Positions 1 through 8,051 are shown, counted from the first letter of the stretch. The stretch: DNA of 47,762 nucleotides from an uncultured Porphyromonadaceae bacterium (GCA_947176205.1 CAMWPX010000002.1:1-47762); one strand, 5' to 3'. Notes: generated by a model from the sequence alone, not told the origin. Numbers and translations: made by a program.

Positions 1-2
1 CC

Positions 3-1010
3 GGTACGATTAATTGCTTCATCCGACGCCCCAACCATCTGACTGGTGATTATCTCTACTATATCCACAAGCCGGAAGATATTTCTATAAAGTACGGCAT
101 ACCACCAGTAAAAACACTCGCACTCGAAACGAGTGTCCTTCCATACGACCAGATTACGCGTCTTACCAAAGCATTTAATCCTACAGTCATTACCAATGGC
201 TCAGACATAATGCGCCATGCCCGTGCTGTAAAGACTCCATACGAACTCGGTCTCATCCGTGAGTCCGGCATCAGACAGGCCCACGTCTATTCGCAAGTAC
301 CACATATATATCGTGAAGGGATGACCGACCTTGAGCTTCAAGTGGAATTGGAGCGTTTGTCAAGACTTGAGGGTTGTCTCGGATTGTTCCGCATAAGCGG
401 AAATTCCATGGAACTGTATATGGCTAATATCCTCGTAGGAGACAATGCCGATACTCCCACCCCGTATGATTTTGCCATGGGGGGCGAAGGTCTTGACCCA
501 TCGATACCCGTAGGATGCAACGGCAGCATTATTCATGCAGGCGAGAGTGTAATGGTGGACGCAAACGGCAACTACACAGGCTACATGACTGACATGACGC
601 GAACGTTTGCCATAGGGGGCACTCTCTCTGATACAGCCATGAAAGCCCACCGGTGCTCCATAGATATATGCCATGCCCTCGCCCGGGAAGGCAAACCGGG
701 AAAAGCAGCCAAAGAATTATACGGACTTGCTGAAGAGATTGCTACAGATGCCGGATTACATGAATATTTCATGGGACACAGACAGAAAGCCGGATTCGTA
801 GGACATGGTGTGGGTATCGAAATAAACGAACTACCTGTAATAGCTCCGAGAAGCCGAGACATACTTACCGAAGGCAATGTCATAGCTTTAGAGCCAAAAT
901 TCGTAATACCGGGAGTAGGAGCAGTAGGAATAGAAAACACCTATCACGTAACCACCGACGGACTAATCCCCCTGACGATAATGCCCGAGGACATAATATC
1001 CCTGACATAG
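3..1010 (+). CDS. Xaa-Pro aminopeptidase (M24 family), 5'-truncated by the window edge
   Basis: The protein is a cytosolic metallopeptidase that removes N-terminal residues preceding proline. The reading frame is open from base 3, well upstream of the first listed Met at 210, so the true start lies outside the window. The 69 extra codons (for example HLTGDYLYYIHKPED) read like the end of a creatinase-type N-terminal domain. The pita-bread catalytic domain is complete. It shows the two metal aspartates (VDANG and TDMTRTF), the metal histidine in GHGVGIEINE, and the two glutamates in ALEPKF and GIENTYHV. All five metal ligands are present, so the enzyme should be active. It ends 11 bp before the nucleotidyltransferase gene and may be co-transcribed with it. 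Family assignment is firm; substrate preference is inferred. Confidence 0.93.
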   Translation, partial: GTINCFIRRPNHLTGDYLYYIHKPEDISIKYGIPPVKTLALETSVLPYDQITRLTKAFNPTVITNGSDIMRHARAVKTPYELGLIRESGIRQAHVYSQVPHIYREGMTDLELQVELERLSRLEGCLGLFRISGNSMELYMANILVGDNADTPTPYDFAMGGEGLDPSIPVGCNGSIIHAGESVMVDANGNYTGYMTDMTRTFAIGGTLSDTAMKAHRCSIDICHALAREGKPGKAAKELYGLAEEIATDAGLHEYFMGHRQKAGFVGHGVGIEINELPVIAPRSRDILTEGNVIALEPKFVIPGVGAVGIENTYHVTTDGLIPLTIMPEDIISLT

Positions 1011-1021
1011 CTATCAGAATC

Positions 1022-2449
1022 ATGGTGCATAATTTAAGCAAAATAGACACACACGTGTTTCACATAGTAGGAGATGCCGCTGATTCACTCGGGTATCCTT
1101 GTTATGCTGTAGGTGGCTACGTACGTGATTTGCTGCTCGGACGTCATTCAAAAGACATAGATTTCGTAAGCGTAGGACAAGACAGCGGCATCAATATAGC
1201 ACGTGAGGTGGCACATCGCTTAGGATCAGGGGCACATGTAAGCATATTCCGGACCTATGGCACAGCTCAAGTCAAACGAGGTGAACTCGAACTGGAATTT
1301 GTAGCGACCCGTCGCGAATCATACAAAAGCGACTCGCGCAATCCAATAGTAGAGGAAGGTACACTTGACGATGACATATCACGTCGTGATTTCACCATAA
1401 ATGCAATGGCTGTACAAGTCAATGCCGTCGGGTTCGGCTCACTTGTTGACAAATTCAACGGTTTGCAGGATTTACGCGACGGGATAATACGCACACCTCT
1501 CGACCCTGACATAACATTCAGTGATGACCCGCTGCGGATGATGCGTGCCATACGGTTTGCCACCCAGCTGCAATTCACCATCGAGCCCGTCACATTCAAG
1601 GCAATTTCGCGAAATGCATCACGTATAGAGATAATCACTCGTGAAAGGATAGCCACTGAGCTCAATAAGATACTTCTCGCCCCAATACCGTCCATAGGAA
1701 TCCGCCTGCTGTCAGATTGCGGATTGCTGGCTCTTATCCTTCCGGAACTTGAGGCGATGAAAGGAGTGGAAATCATCAAGGGACGCGGACATAAAGATAA
1801 CTTCCAGCATACCCTTGCCGTACTTGATAGCGTAGCTCAGGAGTCCGACAATCTATGGCTCAGATGGGCGGCACTCCTACACGATATCGCCAAACCGGTT
1901 ACCAAGCGATGGGATGAGAAAGTGGGCTGGTCATTCCACAACCATAACTTTGTAGGTGCAAAGATGGTACCTAAGATTTTCCGTGCGCTGAAAATGCCTA
2001 TGGGCGAACCGATGCGTTATGTAGCGAAGATGGTTGAACTCCACATGCGTCCTATAGCTCTTGTAGAAGATGAAGTTACCGACTCTGCTGTCCGGCGTCT
2101 GATTACTGAAGCCGCCGAGGACCTGCCGGACCTGATGATATTGTGCCGAGCCGACATCACTTCCCGTAATCAGGAGAAAGTAAAACGTCACCTGCAAAAT
2201 TTCGAAAACGTACTCCGAAAAATGGAAGACGTGACTGAACGTGACCATCTTCGCAACTTTGCTCCCCCAATCTTAGGTAGTGAAATTATGGAGGTTTTCG
2301 CTCTGACACCTTCTCGTGCTGTAGGAGATATTAAAACGAAAATCAAGGATGCGGTACTTGACGGCATTATACCTAACGACCATGATGCCGCTTTTGAATA
2401 CATGCTCTCTGTTGCCGCTGAAATGGGACTGAAACCCGTCAACAAATAA
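1022..2449 (+). CDS. CCA tRNA nucleotidyltransferase / poly(A) polymerase family protein with HD domain
   Basis: This is a class II nucleotidyltransferase that most likely adds or repairs the 3' CCA of tRNAs. The window fits that role, because its own tRNA-Pro gene lacks an encoded CCA. The head domain (about residues 20-150) has the GGYVRD signature followed by DIDFV, whose aspartates bind metal. Then come the RRDFTINAMA motif and the neck helix DDPLRMMRAIRFA. From about residue 255 there is an HD phosphohydrolase domain (KDNFQHTLAV, then LLHDIAKP), as in many bacterial CCA enzymes of about 475 residues. The ATG at 1022 is the first in-frame start. Sequence alone cannot separate CCA-adding from poly(A)-polymerase activity. 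Confidence 0.93.
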   Translation: MVHNLSKIDTHVFHIVGDAADSLGYPCYAVGGYVRDLLLGRHSKDIDFVSVGQDSGINIAREVAHRLGSGAHVSIFRTYGTAQVKRGELELEFVATRRESYKSDSRNPIVEEGTLDDDISRRDFTINAMAVQVNAVGFGSLVDKFNGLQDLRDGIIRTPLDPDITFSDDPLRMMRAIRFATQLQFTIEPVTFKAISRNASRIEIITRERIATELNKILLAPIPSIGIRLLSDCGLLALILPELEAMKGVEIIKGRGHKDNFQHTLAVLDSVAQESDNLWLRWAALLHDIAKPVTKRWDEKVGWSFHNHNFVGAKMVPKIFRALKMPMGEPMRYVAKMVELHMRPIALVEDEVTDSAVRRLITEAAEDLPDLMILCRADITSRNQEKVKRHLQNFENVLRKMEDVTERDHLRNFAPPILGSEIMEVFALTPSRAVGDIKTKIKDAVLDGIIPNDHDAAFEYMLSVAAEMGLKPVNK

Positions 2450-2467
2450 CCACTTATTTTCAAGCAG

Positions 2468-2809
2468 ATGTATTACATTACCAAACGTATAGAGATAGCC
2501 GGTTCACATCGACTCACACTTGACTATGACAGCAAGTGCTCCCAGCTTCATGGTCACAATTGGGTTATAACCGTGATGTGCAAGTCAAAAGAACTTGACC
2601 GAAACGGCATGGTTACGGACTTTACCATTATAAAAGAAAAAGTAGAGGAATACCTTGACCATAAGAATTTCAACGAAGTCCTTGACTTTAACCCGACCGC
2701 AGAAAACCTTGCACGCTGGATTCTCGAGCAGATTCCCAACTGCTATCGTGTGGAAGTAAGAGAAAGTGAAGGTAATACAGCTGCTTATGAGCTTGACTGG
2801 AACGAATAA
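2468..2809 (+). CDS. queD: 6-carboxy-tetrahydropterin synthase QueD
   Basis: QueD converts dihydroneopterin triphosphate to 6-carboxy-5,6,7,8-tetrahydropterin, the second step towards 7-deazaguanine and queuosine. The 113-residue length suits the compact QueD/PTPS fold. The zinc histidine lies in GSHRL, and the catalytic cysteine plus zinc pair lie in CSQLHGHNW. The C-terminal VEVRESEGNTAAYE carries the conserved substrate-binding glutamate region. It lies 18 bp after the nucleotidyltransferase gene and overlaps queE, so the three tRNA-related genes are probably one transcript. A eukaryote-type PTPS role is unlikely given the adjacent queE. Confidence 0.94.
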   Translation: MYYITKRIEIAGSHRLTLDYDSKCSQLHGHNWVITVMCKSKELDRNGMVTDFTIIKEKVEEYLDHKNFNEVLDFNPTAENLARWILEQIPNCYRVEVRESEGNTAAYELDWNE

Positions 2810-3359
2810 AAAATACGCCGTAAACGAAATATTTTATTCGCTTCAGGGCGAAGGATATTTCACCGGTACCGCAGCGGTATTCCTCCGCTTCAGCGGATGT
2901 AACCGCCGGTGTGACTTCTGTGACACAAATCATTCGGCATTCACTTTGATGTCTACAAAGCAAATTATCTCACTTCTCACCGCTTACCCAACCCGCCACA
3001 TAGTAATTACCGGTGGCGAACCGATGCTACAGGTGGATGATAATCTGATTGACGCCTTGCACTCCGCCGGATTCTTCATAACCGTGGAAACCAACGGAAG
3101 CAAACGCATAGACTGCAATATTGACTGGGTGACATGCTCGCCTAAAACAGCTCCATTGGAAATAAACCGCATAGATGAGCTGAAAATAGTCTATCAGAGC
3201 CAGGACGTAGAAAGCATAAAGGACTCTCTGCCTGAAGCCCGCCATTATTTTCTTCAACCATGCTCCGGCATCAATACAGCCGAAACGGTTGCCTACATCA
3301 AATCACATCCATGGTGGCGTCTGTCTCTGCAGACCCACAAACTGATAGACATACCTTAA
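2787..3359 (+). CDS. queE: 7-carboxy-7-deazaguanine synthase QueE (radical SAM)
   Basis: QueE rearranges the QueD product to 7-carboxy-7-deazaguanine using SAM and a [4Fe-4S] cluster. The cluster motif CNRRCDFC (CxxxCxxC) is visible, preceded by the family signature YSLQGEGYFTGTAAVFLRFSGC and followed by ITGGEPMLQ. The ORF track extends to a GTG at 2766. I prefer the ATG at 2787 (MSLTGTNKK), which gives 190 residues and a normal N-terminus just before the YAVNEIFYSLQGEG block. This start overlaps the end of queD by 23 bp, indicating translational coupling. The next pathway genes, queC and queF, are not in the window. Confidence 0.93.
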   Translation: MSLTGTNKKYAVNEIFYSLQGEGYFTGTAAVFLRFSGCNRRCDFCDTNHSAFTLMSTKQIISLLTAYPTRHIVITGGEPMLQVDDNLIDALHSAGFFITVETNGSKRIDCNIDWVTCSPKTAPLEINRIDELKIVYQSQDVESIKDSLPEARHYFLQPCSGINTAETVAYIKSHPWWRLSLQTHKLIDIP

Positions 3360-3424
3360 GAACCGCAACTATATGTGTTGACGCATTTTAACACTATACC
3401 TGCCTGTCAAAAAGATTTATTGAC

Positions 3425-3432
3425 TACTTTTG
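3425..3432 (+). promoter_or_regulatory. Bacteroidetes -7 promoter element
   Basis: TACTTTTG matches the Bacteroidetes -7 consensus TAnnTTTG and lies 21 bp before the ATG of the PD40 protein, after the 94-bp gap behind queE. I see no clear TTG at the usual -33 distance, so the call rests on the -7 box and its position. Confidence 0.55.
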
Positions 3433-3453
3433 TAAAAGCGTAATCCAATCAGT

Positions 3454-4719
3454 ATGAACCGACCCGTTTCCATCTTCCTGTGTGTAATGCTGGCTGTAAG
3501 CGTCACAATGCAGCTTTCAGCAGCTCCTGCCCGTGCCAAAACAAAAAAGAAAGTTGACCCGATGGAAAAATATGATGCGGCGATTACTGCTTTTGACAAT
3601 TATAACTTCAGTGAAGCCGTGCAGATGCTGGATGAATATCGTGCATCGGTCAACAAAAGCGATGGCAAGACATCATATCCCGATGAAGCGGACCTACGCC
3701 GGCGCAGCGAAATAGGCGCAGCGATGCTTGACCGTGTCGAACAGGTTGTAATCATTGACAGTATTGTAGTCAGCAAGCATGATTTCTTTAATACGTACCA
3801 GCTCTCCCATGCTGCAGGAACCTTATTGAAATCCGAATCCATAGCTCCGGATTTCAAGGCTGCTGACGAAACTCCGGTGTATGTGACCGAAAAAGGCAAC
3901 ACCATGATTTACTCCATTCTTGCTCCGGAAGACTCTCTGCTTAAATTGCACACCACCTCACGGTTAGTCGACGGGTCATGGGAAAAGCCATACAATATAG
4001 CCTCATCCATGATTGATAACGCCAATACAGCTTTCCCATTTCTGATGCCTGACGGTATCACGCTGTATTTCGCTTCTGACAACGATGAATCACTCGGCGG
4101 ATACGATATATTTATGTCACGCCGCGAGGGCAAGGACTATCTGAAGCCGCAAAATATCGGTATGCCGTATAATTCACCGTCTGATGATTATATGCTCGCC
4201 ATTGATGAGGTTAACGGAACCGGATGGTGGGCTACCGACCGTAATAATATCCCTGACAGTCTGACCATTTATGTTTTTGCTCCTGCAGAGTTACGCATCA
4301 ATTACCCGGCTGACACCCCGGAGCTTACCGACAAAGCCAGAATTACCGATATAGCCTCCTCTACCCGTCAGGAAGGCAAAACATATCCATCTGTAATACA
4401 ACGAAATCACAATACAGCATCACATAATGATGGAGCTAAAAGCGATTTTCATTTCGCGCTGCCGGATGGCAGCGTATGTACGTCTATAAGTCAATTGCAC
4501 AGCCCAGATGCCGTAGCAGCCATGCATCGTTATCTTGCTATTATTGACGAGACGACACAATTAAAATCAGACCTCAACGGCCTGCGTCAACGATATGCTG
4601 CAGGTGATAAGAATGTTAGTTCGGAAATACTTACACTCGAAAACGAGCTCCTCAAGCAACAACGGCTTATACGCGATATATCCAATAATATCATCAAAGC
4701 CGAATTCCCTAACCGGTAA
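3454..4719 (+). CDS. Exported PD40 (WD40-like beta-propeller) protein with N-terminal TPR-like region
   Basis: This is a probable periplasmic or outer-membrane-associated protein of unknown role. A Sec signal peptide is evident (hydrophobic IFLCVMLAVSVTMQLSA followed by a probable AxA-type cleavage). Residues of about 36-70 look like a single TPR hairpin. The middle carries PD40-type blades such as FPFLMPDGITLYFASD and GGYDIFMSRREG, and the C-terminal 60 residues form a charged, coiled-coil-like helix. The TPR-PD40 order recalls the PorE/OmpA-family proteins of Bacteroidetes, but the C-terminal OmpA peptidoglycan-binding domain and the carboxypeptidase-regulatory-like domain are absent. It has its own promoter and sits 11 bp before cstA, with no clear functional tie to either neighbour. 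Confidence 0.85.
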   Translation: MNRPVSIFLCVMLAVSVTMQLSAAPARAKTKKKVDPMEKYDAAITAFDNYNFSEAVQMLDEYRASVNKSDGKTSYPDEADLRRRSEIGAAMLDRVEQVVIIDSIVVSKHDFFNTYQLSHAAGTLLKSESIAPDFKAADETPVYVTEKGNTMIYSILAPEDSLLKLHTTSRLVDGSWEKPYNIASSMIDNANTAFPFLMPDGITLYFASDNDESLGGYDIFMSRREGKDYLKPQNIGMPYNSPSDDYMLAIDEVNGTGWWATDRNNIPDSLTIYVFAPAELRINYPADTPELTDKARITDIASSTRQEGKTYPSVIQRNHNTASHNDGAKSDFHFALPDGSVCTSISQLHSPDAVAAMHRYLAIIDETTQLKSDLNGLRQRYAAGDKNVSSEILTLENELLKQQRLIRDISNNIIKAEFPNR

Positions 4720-4730
4720 TCAAGTGTGAT

Positions 4731-6173
4731 ATGACAGCTTTCCTTATAGCTCTTGCAGTACTCGTGGGGGGGTACTTTCTTTACGGCTTGTTCATAGACC
4801 GGATATTAGAAACCAGCGCATCCAATCCTACACCGGCATACACAAAACGTGACGATATTGATTTTCACCCGATGCCTGTGTGGAAGGTATTTCTTATACA
4901 ATTTCTCAATATCGCCGGACTCGGACCAATATTCGGTGCGATTATGGGTATAATGTTTGGTCCGGCAGCATTCCTGTGGATTGCACTCGGCACCATATTC
5001 GGTGGCGCCGTACATGATTTCGCATCCGGCGTGATATCGCTGCGTCAAGGCGGGGCATCTCTTCCTGAAATAGTAGGCGGACAACTCGGCAACGGAGTAC
5101 GCCGTACCATGGTGATTTTCTCCGTTCTGCTACTGATACTTGTCACTGCTGTATTCGTATCGACTCCTGCCGGACTATTGGCATCCATGACACCTGACTA
5201 TCTTGACCGAAAATTCTGGCTGATAGCCATATTTGCCTATTATGTACTTGCCACTCTACTGCCTATCGACAAACTTATCGGAAAAATTTATCCGCTGTTC
5301 GGCTTCGCGTTGCTCTTTATGGCTTTAGGTCTGCTCGGTGTGCTGATTTTCACATCTGTGGAAATTCCGGTGAGTTTCTCTGAGATGATGCGACCGTCAA
5401 CGGCTCCAGCCGCAATATTTCCGATGATGTTTGTAAGCATAGCTTGCGGAGCCATATCGGGATTTCACGCCACGCAATCGCCCATGATGGCACGCTGTCT
5501 GACCAATGAGAAACTGGCTCGCCCGGTATTTTACGGTGCTATGGTAGCTGAAGGTATAGTGGCTCTGATATGGGCTGCGGCAGCAGTGACATACACTGGC
5601 GGTTACGAACAGTTAAGCACTTATATGACCATGGACGGTCATGATGCCGGTTCACTTGTAAAAGATGTATCATTCTCATGGCTGGGTACTTTTGGAGGTA
5701 TCCTCGCCATACTCGGTGTTATAGCCGCACCTATCACCACCGGCGACACGGCTCTGCGTAGCGCACGCCTTACGGTAGCTGATTTCCTCCACATAAGTCA
5801 AAGCAAGATAACCCGGCGGATACTTGTCACAATACCGCTGATTATAGTCGTGGCTCTACTTATGATGATGGATTTTTCCGTATTGTGGCGCTATTTCGCA
5901 TGGAGCAATCAGACTCTGTCGGTATTCACTCTATGGGCTGTCACCGTATATCTTGCCCGGCATGCCAAACCTTGGATTATCACTATGCTGCCTGCCATGT
6001 TCATGACCATAGTTTGCGTATCGTATATTCTGTGTGCGCCACGACCTGAAGGATTCGGTGTAGACATAACAGCTGCCACTCTTATCGGTCTGACCGTTGC
6101 CATTATTTTTGCGGCAATATTCCTTAAATATAAAAACCGCCTTACAGTCCATCAAACTGCCAACGATGATTGA
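4731..6173 (+). CDS. cstA: CstA-family carbon starvation protein / peptide or pyruvate transporter
   Basis: This is an inner-membrane transporter of the CstA family, members of which take up pyruvate or peptides during carbon limitation. The 480-residue protein is almost entirely hydrophobic helices. It shows the family hallmarks IAGLGPIFGAIMG, GGAVHDFASGVISLRQGG and GFHATQSPMMARC near the middle. It is the short form, far below the roughly 700 residues of E. coli CstA, which fits Bacteroidetes members. A G7 run falls inside codons GTG GGG GGG near the N-terminus. The gene overlaps the following phosphatase by 8 bp, implying coupled translation. The actual substrate cannot be read from sequence. 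Confidence 0.93.
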   Translation: MTAFLIALAVLVGGYFLYGLFIDRILETSASNPTPAYTKRDDIDFHPMPVWKVFLIQFLNIAGLGPIFGAIMGIMFGPAAFLWIALGTIFGGAVHDFASGVISLRQGGASLPEIVGGQLGNGVRRTMVIFSVLLLILVTAVFVSTPAGLLASMTPDYLDRKFWLIAIFAYYVLATLLPIDKLIGKIYPLFGFALLFMALGLLGVLIFTSVEIPVSFSEMMRPSTAPAAIFPMMFVSIACGAISGFHATQSPMMARCLTNEKLARPVFYGAMVAEGIVALIWAAAAVTYTGGYEQLSTYMTMDGHDAGSLVKDVSFSWLGTFGGILAILGVIAAPITTGDTALRSARLTVADFLHISQSKITRRILVTIPLIIVVALLMMMDFSVLWRYFAWSNQTLSVFTLWAVTVYLARHAKPWIITMLPAMFMTIVCVSYILCAPRPEGFGVDITAATLIGLTVAIIFAAIFLKYKNRLTVHQTANDD

Positions 6174-6975
6174 CCTTAAGCATATAACCAGAAACGAGAC
6201 TTTATATAATCTGCACTCGCATACCCAATTCTGTGACGGACGAGCCCAGATGGAAGCATTCGCCGCCGAAGCTGTACGTCGCGGATTCACACACTATGGA
6301 TTTTCACCGCACTCACCCGTACCTATCATATCGCCATGTAATATGCATCGCGATAAAGTTCCGGTGTACATGGCTGAAGTAAAACGTCTGCAGGACATCC
6401 ACGGGGATAAAATCAAGTTTTATACCTCGATGGAGGTAGACTATCTGGGAGCAGACTGGGGTCCGTCACATCAATATTTCCGTGACCTTAATCTTGACTA
6501 CATTATAGGGTCGGTGCATTTCATTCCCTCTCAGGAAGGTGAACTGATTGACATAGACGGACGTTTTGAGAACTTCCAGCGTAAAATGCATGAGAAATTT
6601 CATGACGACATCCGCTACGTGGTGAATAAATTTTATGACCGTTCCATAGAGATGGTAAGTCGCGGAGGATTCGACATCATCGGACACTTGGATAAAATCG
6701 TGCACAACGCATCACATTATTCTCCCGGTATCGAAGACGAACACTGGTACAATGATAGGGTCAACGAACTCATAGATGCCGTAATCGAATCAGGAAAGTC
6801 TGCAGAAATCAACACCAAAGCCTGGGCTGAACACCATAGGATGTTTCCGGCTGTCAGACATTGGAGCCGACTGAAAAATGCCGGAGTGCTGATGCCTGTC
6901 AACAGCGACGCCCACGTCCCTGCCCTAATAGATGCCTCACGCTCTTATGCCCTCGACATCCTCGCCTCTATATAA
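6166..6975 (+). CDS. PHP-domain histidinol-phosphatase family protein
   Basis: This is a metal-dependent phosphoesterase of the PHP superfamily, most like HisK-type histidinol phosphatases that carry out the penultimate step of histidine synthesis. Metal-binding motifs appear in order: NLHSHTQFCDG, FSPHSP, MEVDYLG, GSVHF, IIGHLDKI and NSDAHV. The ORF track starts at 6097, but the protein from there begins inside cstA with an unrelated stretch. The ATG at 6166 (MIDLKHITRNETL) overlaps the cstA stop by 8 bp, gives the usual length of 269 residues, and is preferred. No other his genes are nearby, so a role on another phosphorylated substrate is possible. Confidence 0.88.
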   Translation: MIDLKHITRNETLYNLHSHTQFCDGRAQMEAFAAEAVRRGFTHYGFSPHSPVPIISPCNMHRDKVPVYMAEVKRLQDIHGDKIKFYTSMEVDYLGADWGPSHQYFRDLNLDYIIGSVHFIPSQEGELIDIDGRFENFQRKMHEKFHDDIRYVVNKFYDRSIEMVSRGGFDIIGHLDKIVHNASHYSPGIEDEHWYNDRVNELIDAVIESGKSAEINTKAWAEHHRMFPAVRHWSRLKNAGVLMPVNSDAHVPALIDASRSYALDILASI

Positions 6976-6996
6976 TCCCATCCTAAAAAAAATCCT

Positions 6997-7284
6997 TCAC
7001 ACTATAACAACTATTTTACCGATTTGAGCCCGACTTTCTGCGAGAGCATGTGCTTCAGATATTCTATCAAAAGGGAATACACGGGCTATAGCCGGATGAA
7101 TATCCGACTTTTCAATAAGCGACATCATGCTATCTATTTGTCGCTGAGTAGGTGAATTACTATAAAATCCCGTCAAATAGACACCTGAAGGAATTTCCTT
7201 AATTGGGTCAAATGATTTAAGACCAAATACACCTCCGAGTAAACCTATATGACAAACTATACCATGAAGCGATGTCACACGCAA
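6997..7284 (-). pseudogene. 3' remnant of a zinc-type alcohol dehydrogenase / NADPH:quinone reductase
   Basis: The 95 residues match only the C-terminal third of medium-chain zinc-binding dehydrogenases/quinone oxidoreductases. GIVCHIGLLGG corresponds to the glycine-rich end of the Rossmann domain, and IPSGVYLTGFYS then FPFDRISEAHALAESRAQIGKIVV forms the typical C-terminus. The catalytic N-terminal domain and the first half of the cofactor domain are missing. The apparent start is a TTG immediately preceded by an in-frame stop, so it is not a real initiation site. Homology stops at roughly 7270, where plus-strand HxlR homology begins. The frame has no internal stops, which suggests the truncation is recent. 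It is almost certainly non-functional. Confidence 0.8.
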
Positions 7285-7583
7285 TTATACTGGTTCTTAA
7301 TGAAAACTCCCCGGTACGCTATAATGAACTGCGCCGTCTCATACCCGATATTTCAGCCCGGGTGCTATCAAATACGCTTCGGGCTCTTGAAGCTGATGGA
7401 CTTGTAAGGAGAAATTATTATCAGGAAATACCTCCAAGAGTAGAATATTCACTTACATCTACGGGAAAGTCTCTGGTACCCATAATTCTTAACCTGACAG
7501 AATGGGCACAAAACAACATGAAGACAATTACCACTCATCGTGCTAAGTTCAATCAAGAAAGCCAAATCAGCTCCGACAATTGA
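7272..7583 (+). pseudogene. 5'-truncated HxlR-family transcriptional regulator
   Basis: The 103 residues align with HxlR-type winged-helix regulators from just after the conserved GKW block. SHAIILVLNENSPVRYNELRRLIPDIS is helix-turn plus recognition region, VLSNTLRALEADGLVRR is the recognition helix, and PPRVEYSLTSTGKSL is the wing. About 20 N-terminal residues, including the Cys-Pro and first helix usual in this family, are missing. The first ATG codon stands where the conserved Trp would be. HxlR genes commonly lie divergent from the oxidoreductase they control, which fits the remnant on the other strand. The winged helix is nearly complete, so residual DNA binding cannot be excluded, but the native promoter is gone. 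Confidence 0.72.
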
Positions 7584-7596
7584 TTTAGATTCAATA

Positions 7597-7628
7597 GTTG
7601 CTATTTTAGTAAAAATAATTTATCTTTG
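7597..7628 (+). promoter_or_regulatory. Consensus Bacteroidetes promoter (-33 GTTG, -7 TATCTTTG)
   Basis: TTG at 7598-7600 is separated by exactly 20 bp from TATCTTTG at 7621-7628. This is the canonical Bacteroidetes -33/-7 arrangement and one of the two best promoters in the window. Transcription should start near 7633-7636, at the foot of the first predicted RNA stem, about 415 nt before the next start codon. Confidence 0.75.
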
Positions 7629-7632
7629 CCGA

Positions 7633-7995
7633 TAGATTGCGAAAACGTAGAGTGTACGGAGGTGCACGATATCAGGTTTCGTATATCTGAATACATATTA
7701 AAAGGCGTTTACCCGACGCGTTTGTACCTTGACGAATCCGAATCTCGCAAATTCCAATTCATCTCTTTCAAGGACACTCGCTATGGTAAATTTCTCGTCG
7801 ACTGCCGTAACCGGTTCAGTCGGGTTGCCACAGCGTCAACTTAAATGCGCTATAAGTGGCAATTCGTGTCAATGGTTTATCGCATAGTTGGCGTGGGGAT
7901 TTCCTAAGTGTTTGTTTGTAAAAGAGATGGGCTATGCGAGAGCCCGGGTTTGGAAAAACAGACTGAAGCGGATATTCTTCCCCACGTCTTTTATT
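7633..7995 (+). ncRNA. Candidate structured non-coding RNA or long structured leader
   Basis: This is the only stretch over 300 bp without a convincing protein gene (7584-8051). It follows a consensus promoter and folds into several hairpins visible by eye. At the expected 5' end AGAT/GCGAAA pairs with TTTCGT/ATCT, enclosing GTGTAC-GGAG-GTGCAC. CGACTG pairs with CAGTCG (7799-7822). TTGCCAC-AGCG pairs with CGCT-GTGGCAA (7825-7862). A long arm is closed by CGTGGGGA/TCCCCACG (7892-7899 with 7979-7986), contains GTTTGTTT/AAACAGAC and GGGCT/AGCCC, and is followed by a T-rich stretch TCTTTTATTTTAT. It lacks the hallmark sequences of RNase P RNA, tmRNA and SRP RNA. A 6S-like RNA, a lineage-specific RNA, or a regulatory leader of the downstream operon are all possible. 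The 3' end is a guess. Confidence 0.5.
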
Positions 7996-8002
7996 TTATC
8001 TC

Positions 8003-8026
8003 TCGATTATATGGGGGGGTAATCGA
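8003..8026 (+). promoter_or_regulatory. Hairpin with G7 loop upstream of the FlgT-like gene
   Basis: TCGATTA (8003-8009) pairs perfectly with TAATCGA (8020-8026) around a 10-nt loop TAT plus seven G. It ends 25 nt before the ATG at 8052, so it would sit in the 5' leader of the mRNA. No T-tract follows, so it is not a terminator. A translational control or protein-binding element is possible. Confidence 0.4.
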
Positions 8027-8051
8027 CTATAAATCAAATCATTACACAACA

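Noticed and set aside
4766-4773. G7 run at the start of cstA as a possible phase-variation tract
   Set aside because: It encodes glycine codons in a conserved membrane helix of a housekeeping transporter; run length alone is weak evidence.
7626-7844. 72-aa ORF on the plus strand in the structured RNA region
   Set aside because: It starts inside the -7 box, has unremarkable composition with no known motif, and coincides with several strong RNA hairpins. A chance frame in a non-coding RNA is more likely.
7633-7995. Assignment of the structured RNA to RNase P RNA, tmRNA or SRP RNA
   Set aside because: The conserved P4 sequences, the tag-peptide reading frame and the SRP GGAAG/GAAGCAGC core are all absent.
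7908-8051. N-terminal extension of the FlgT-like ORF
   Set aside because: The extension lies in the structured RNA, has no homology, and would bury a textbook signal peptide that begins at 8052.
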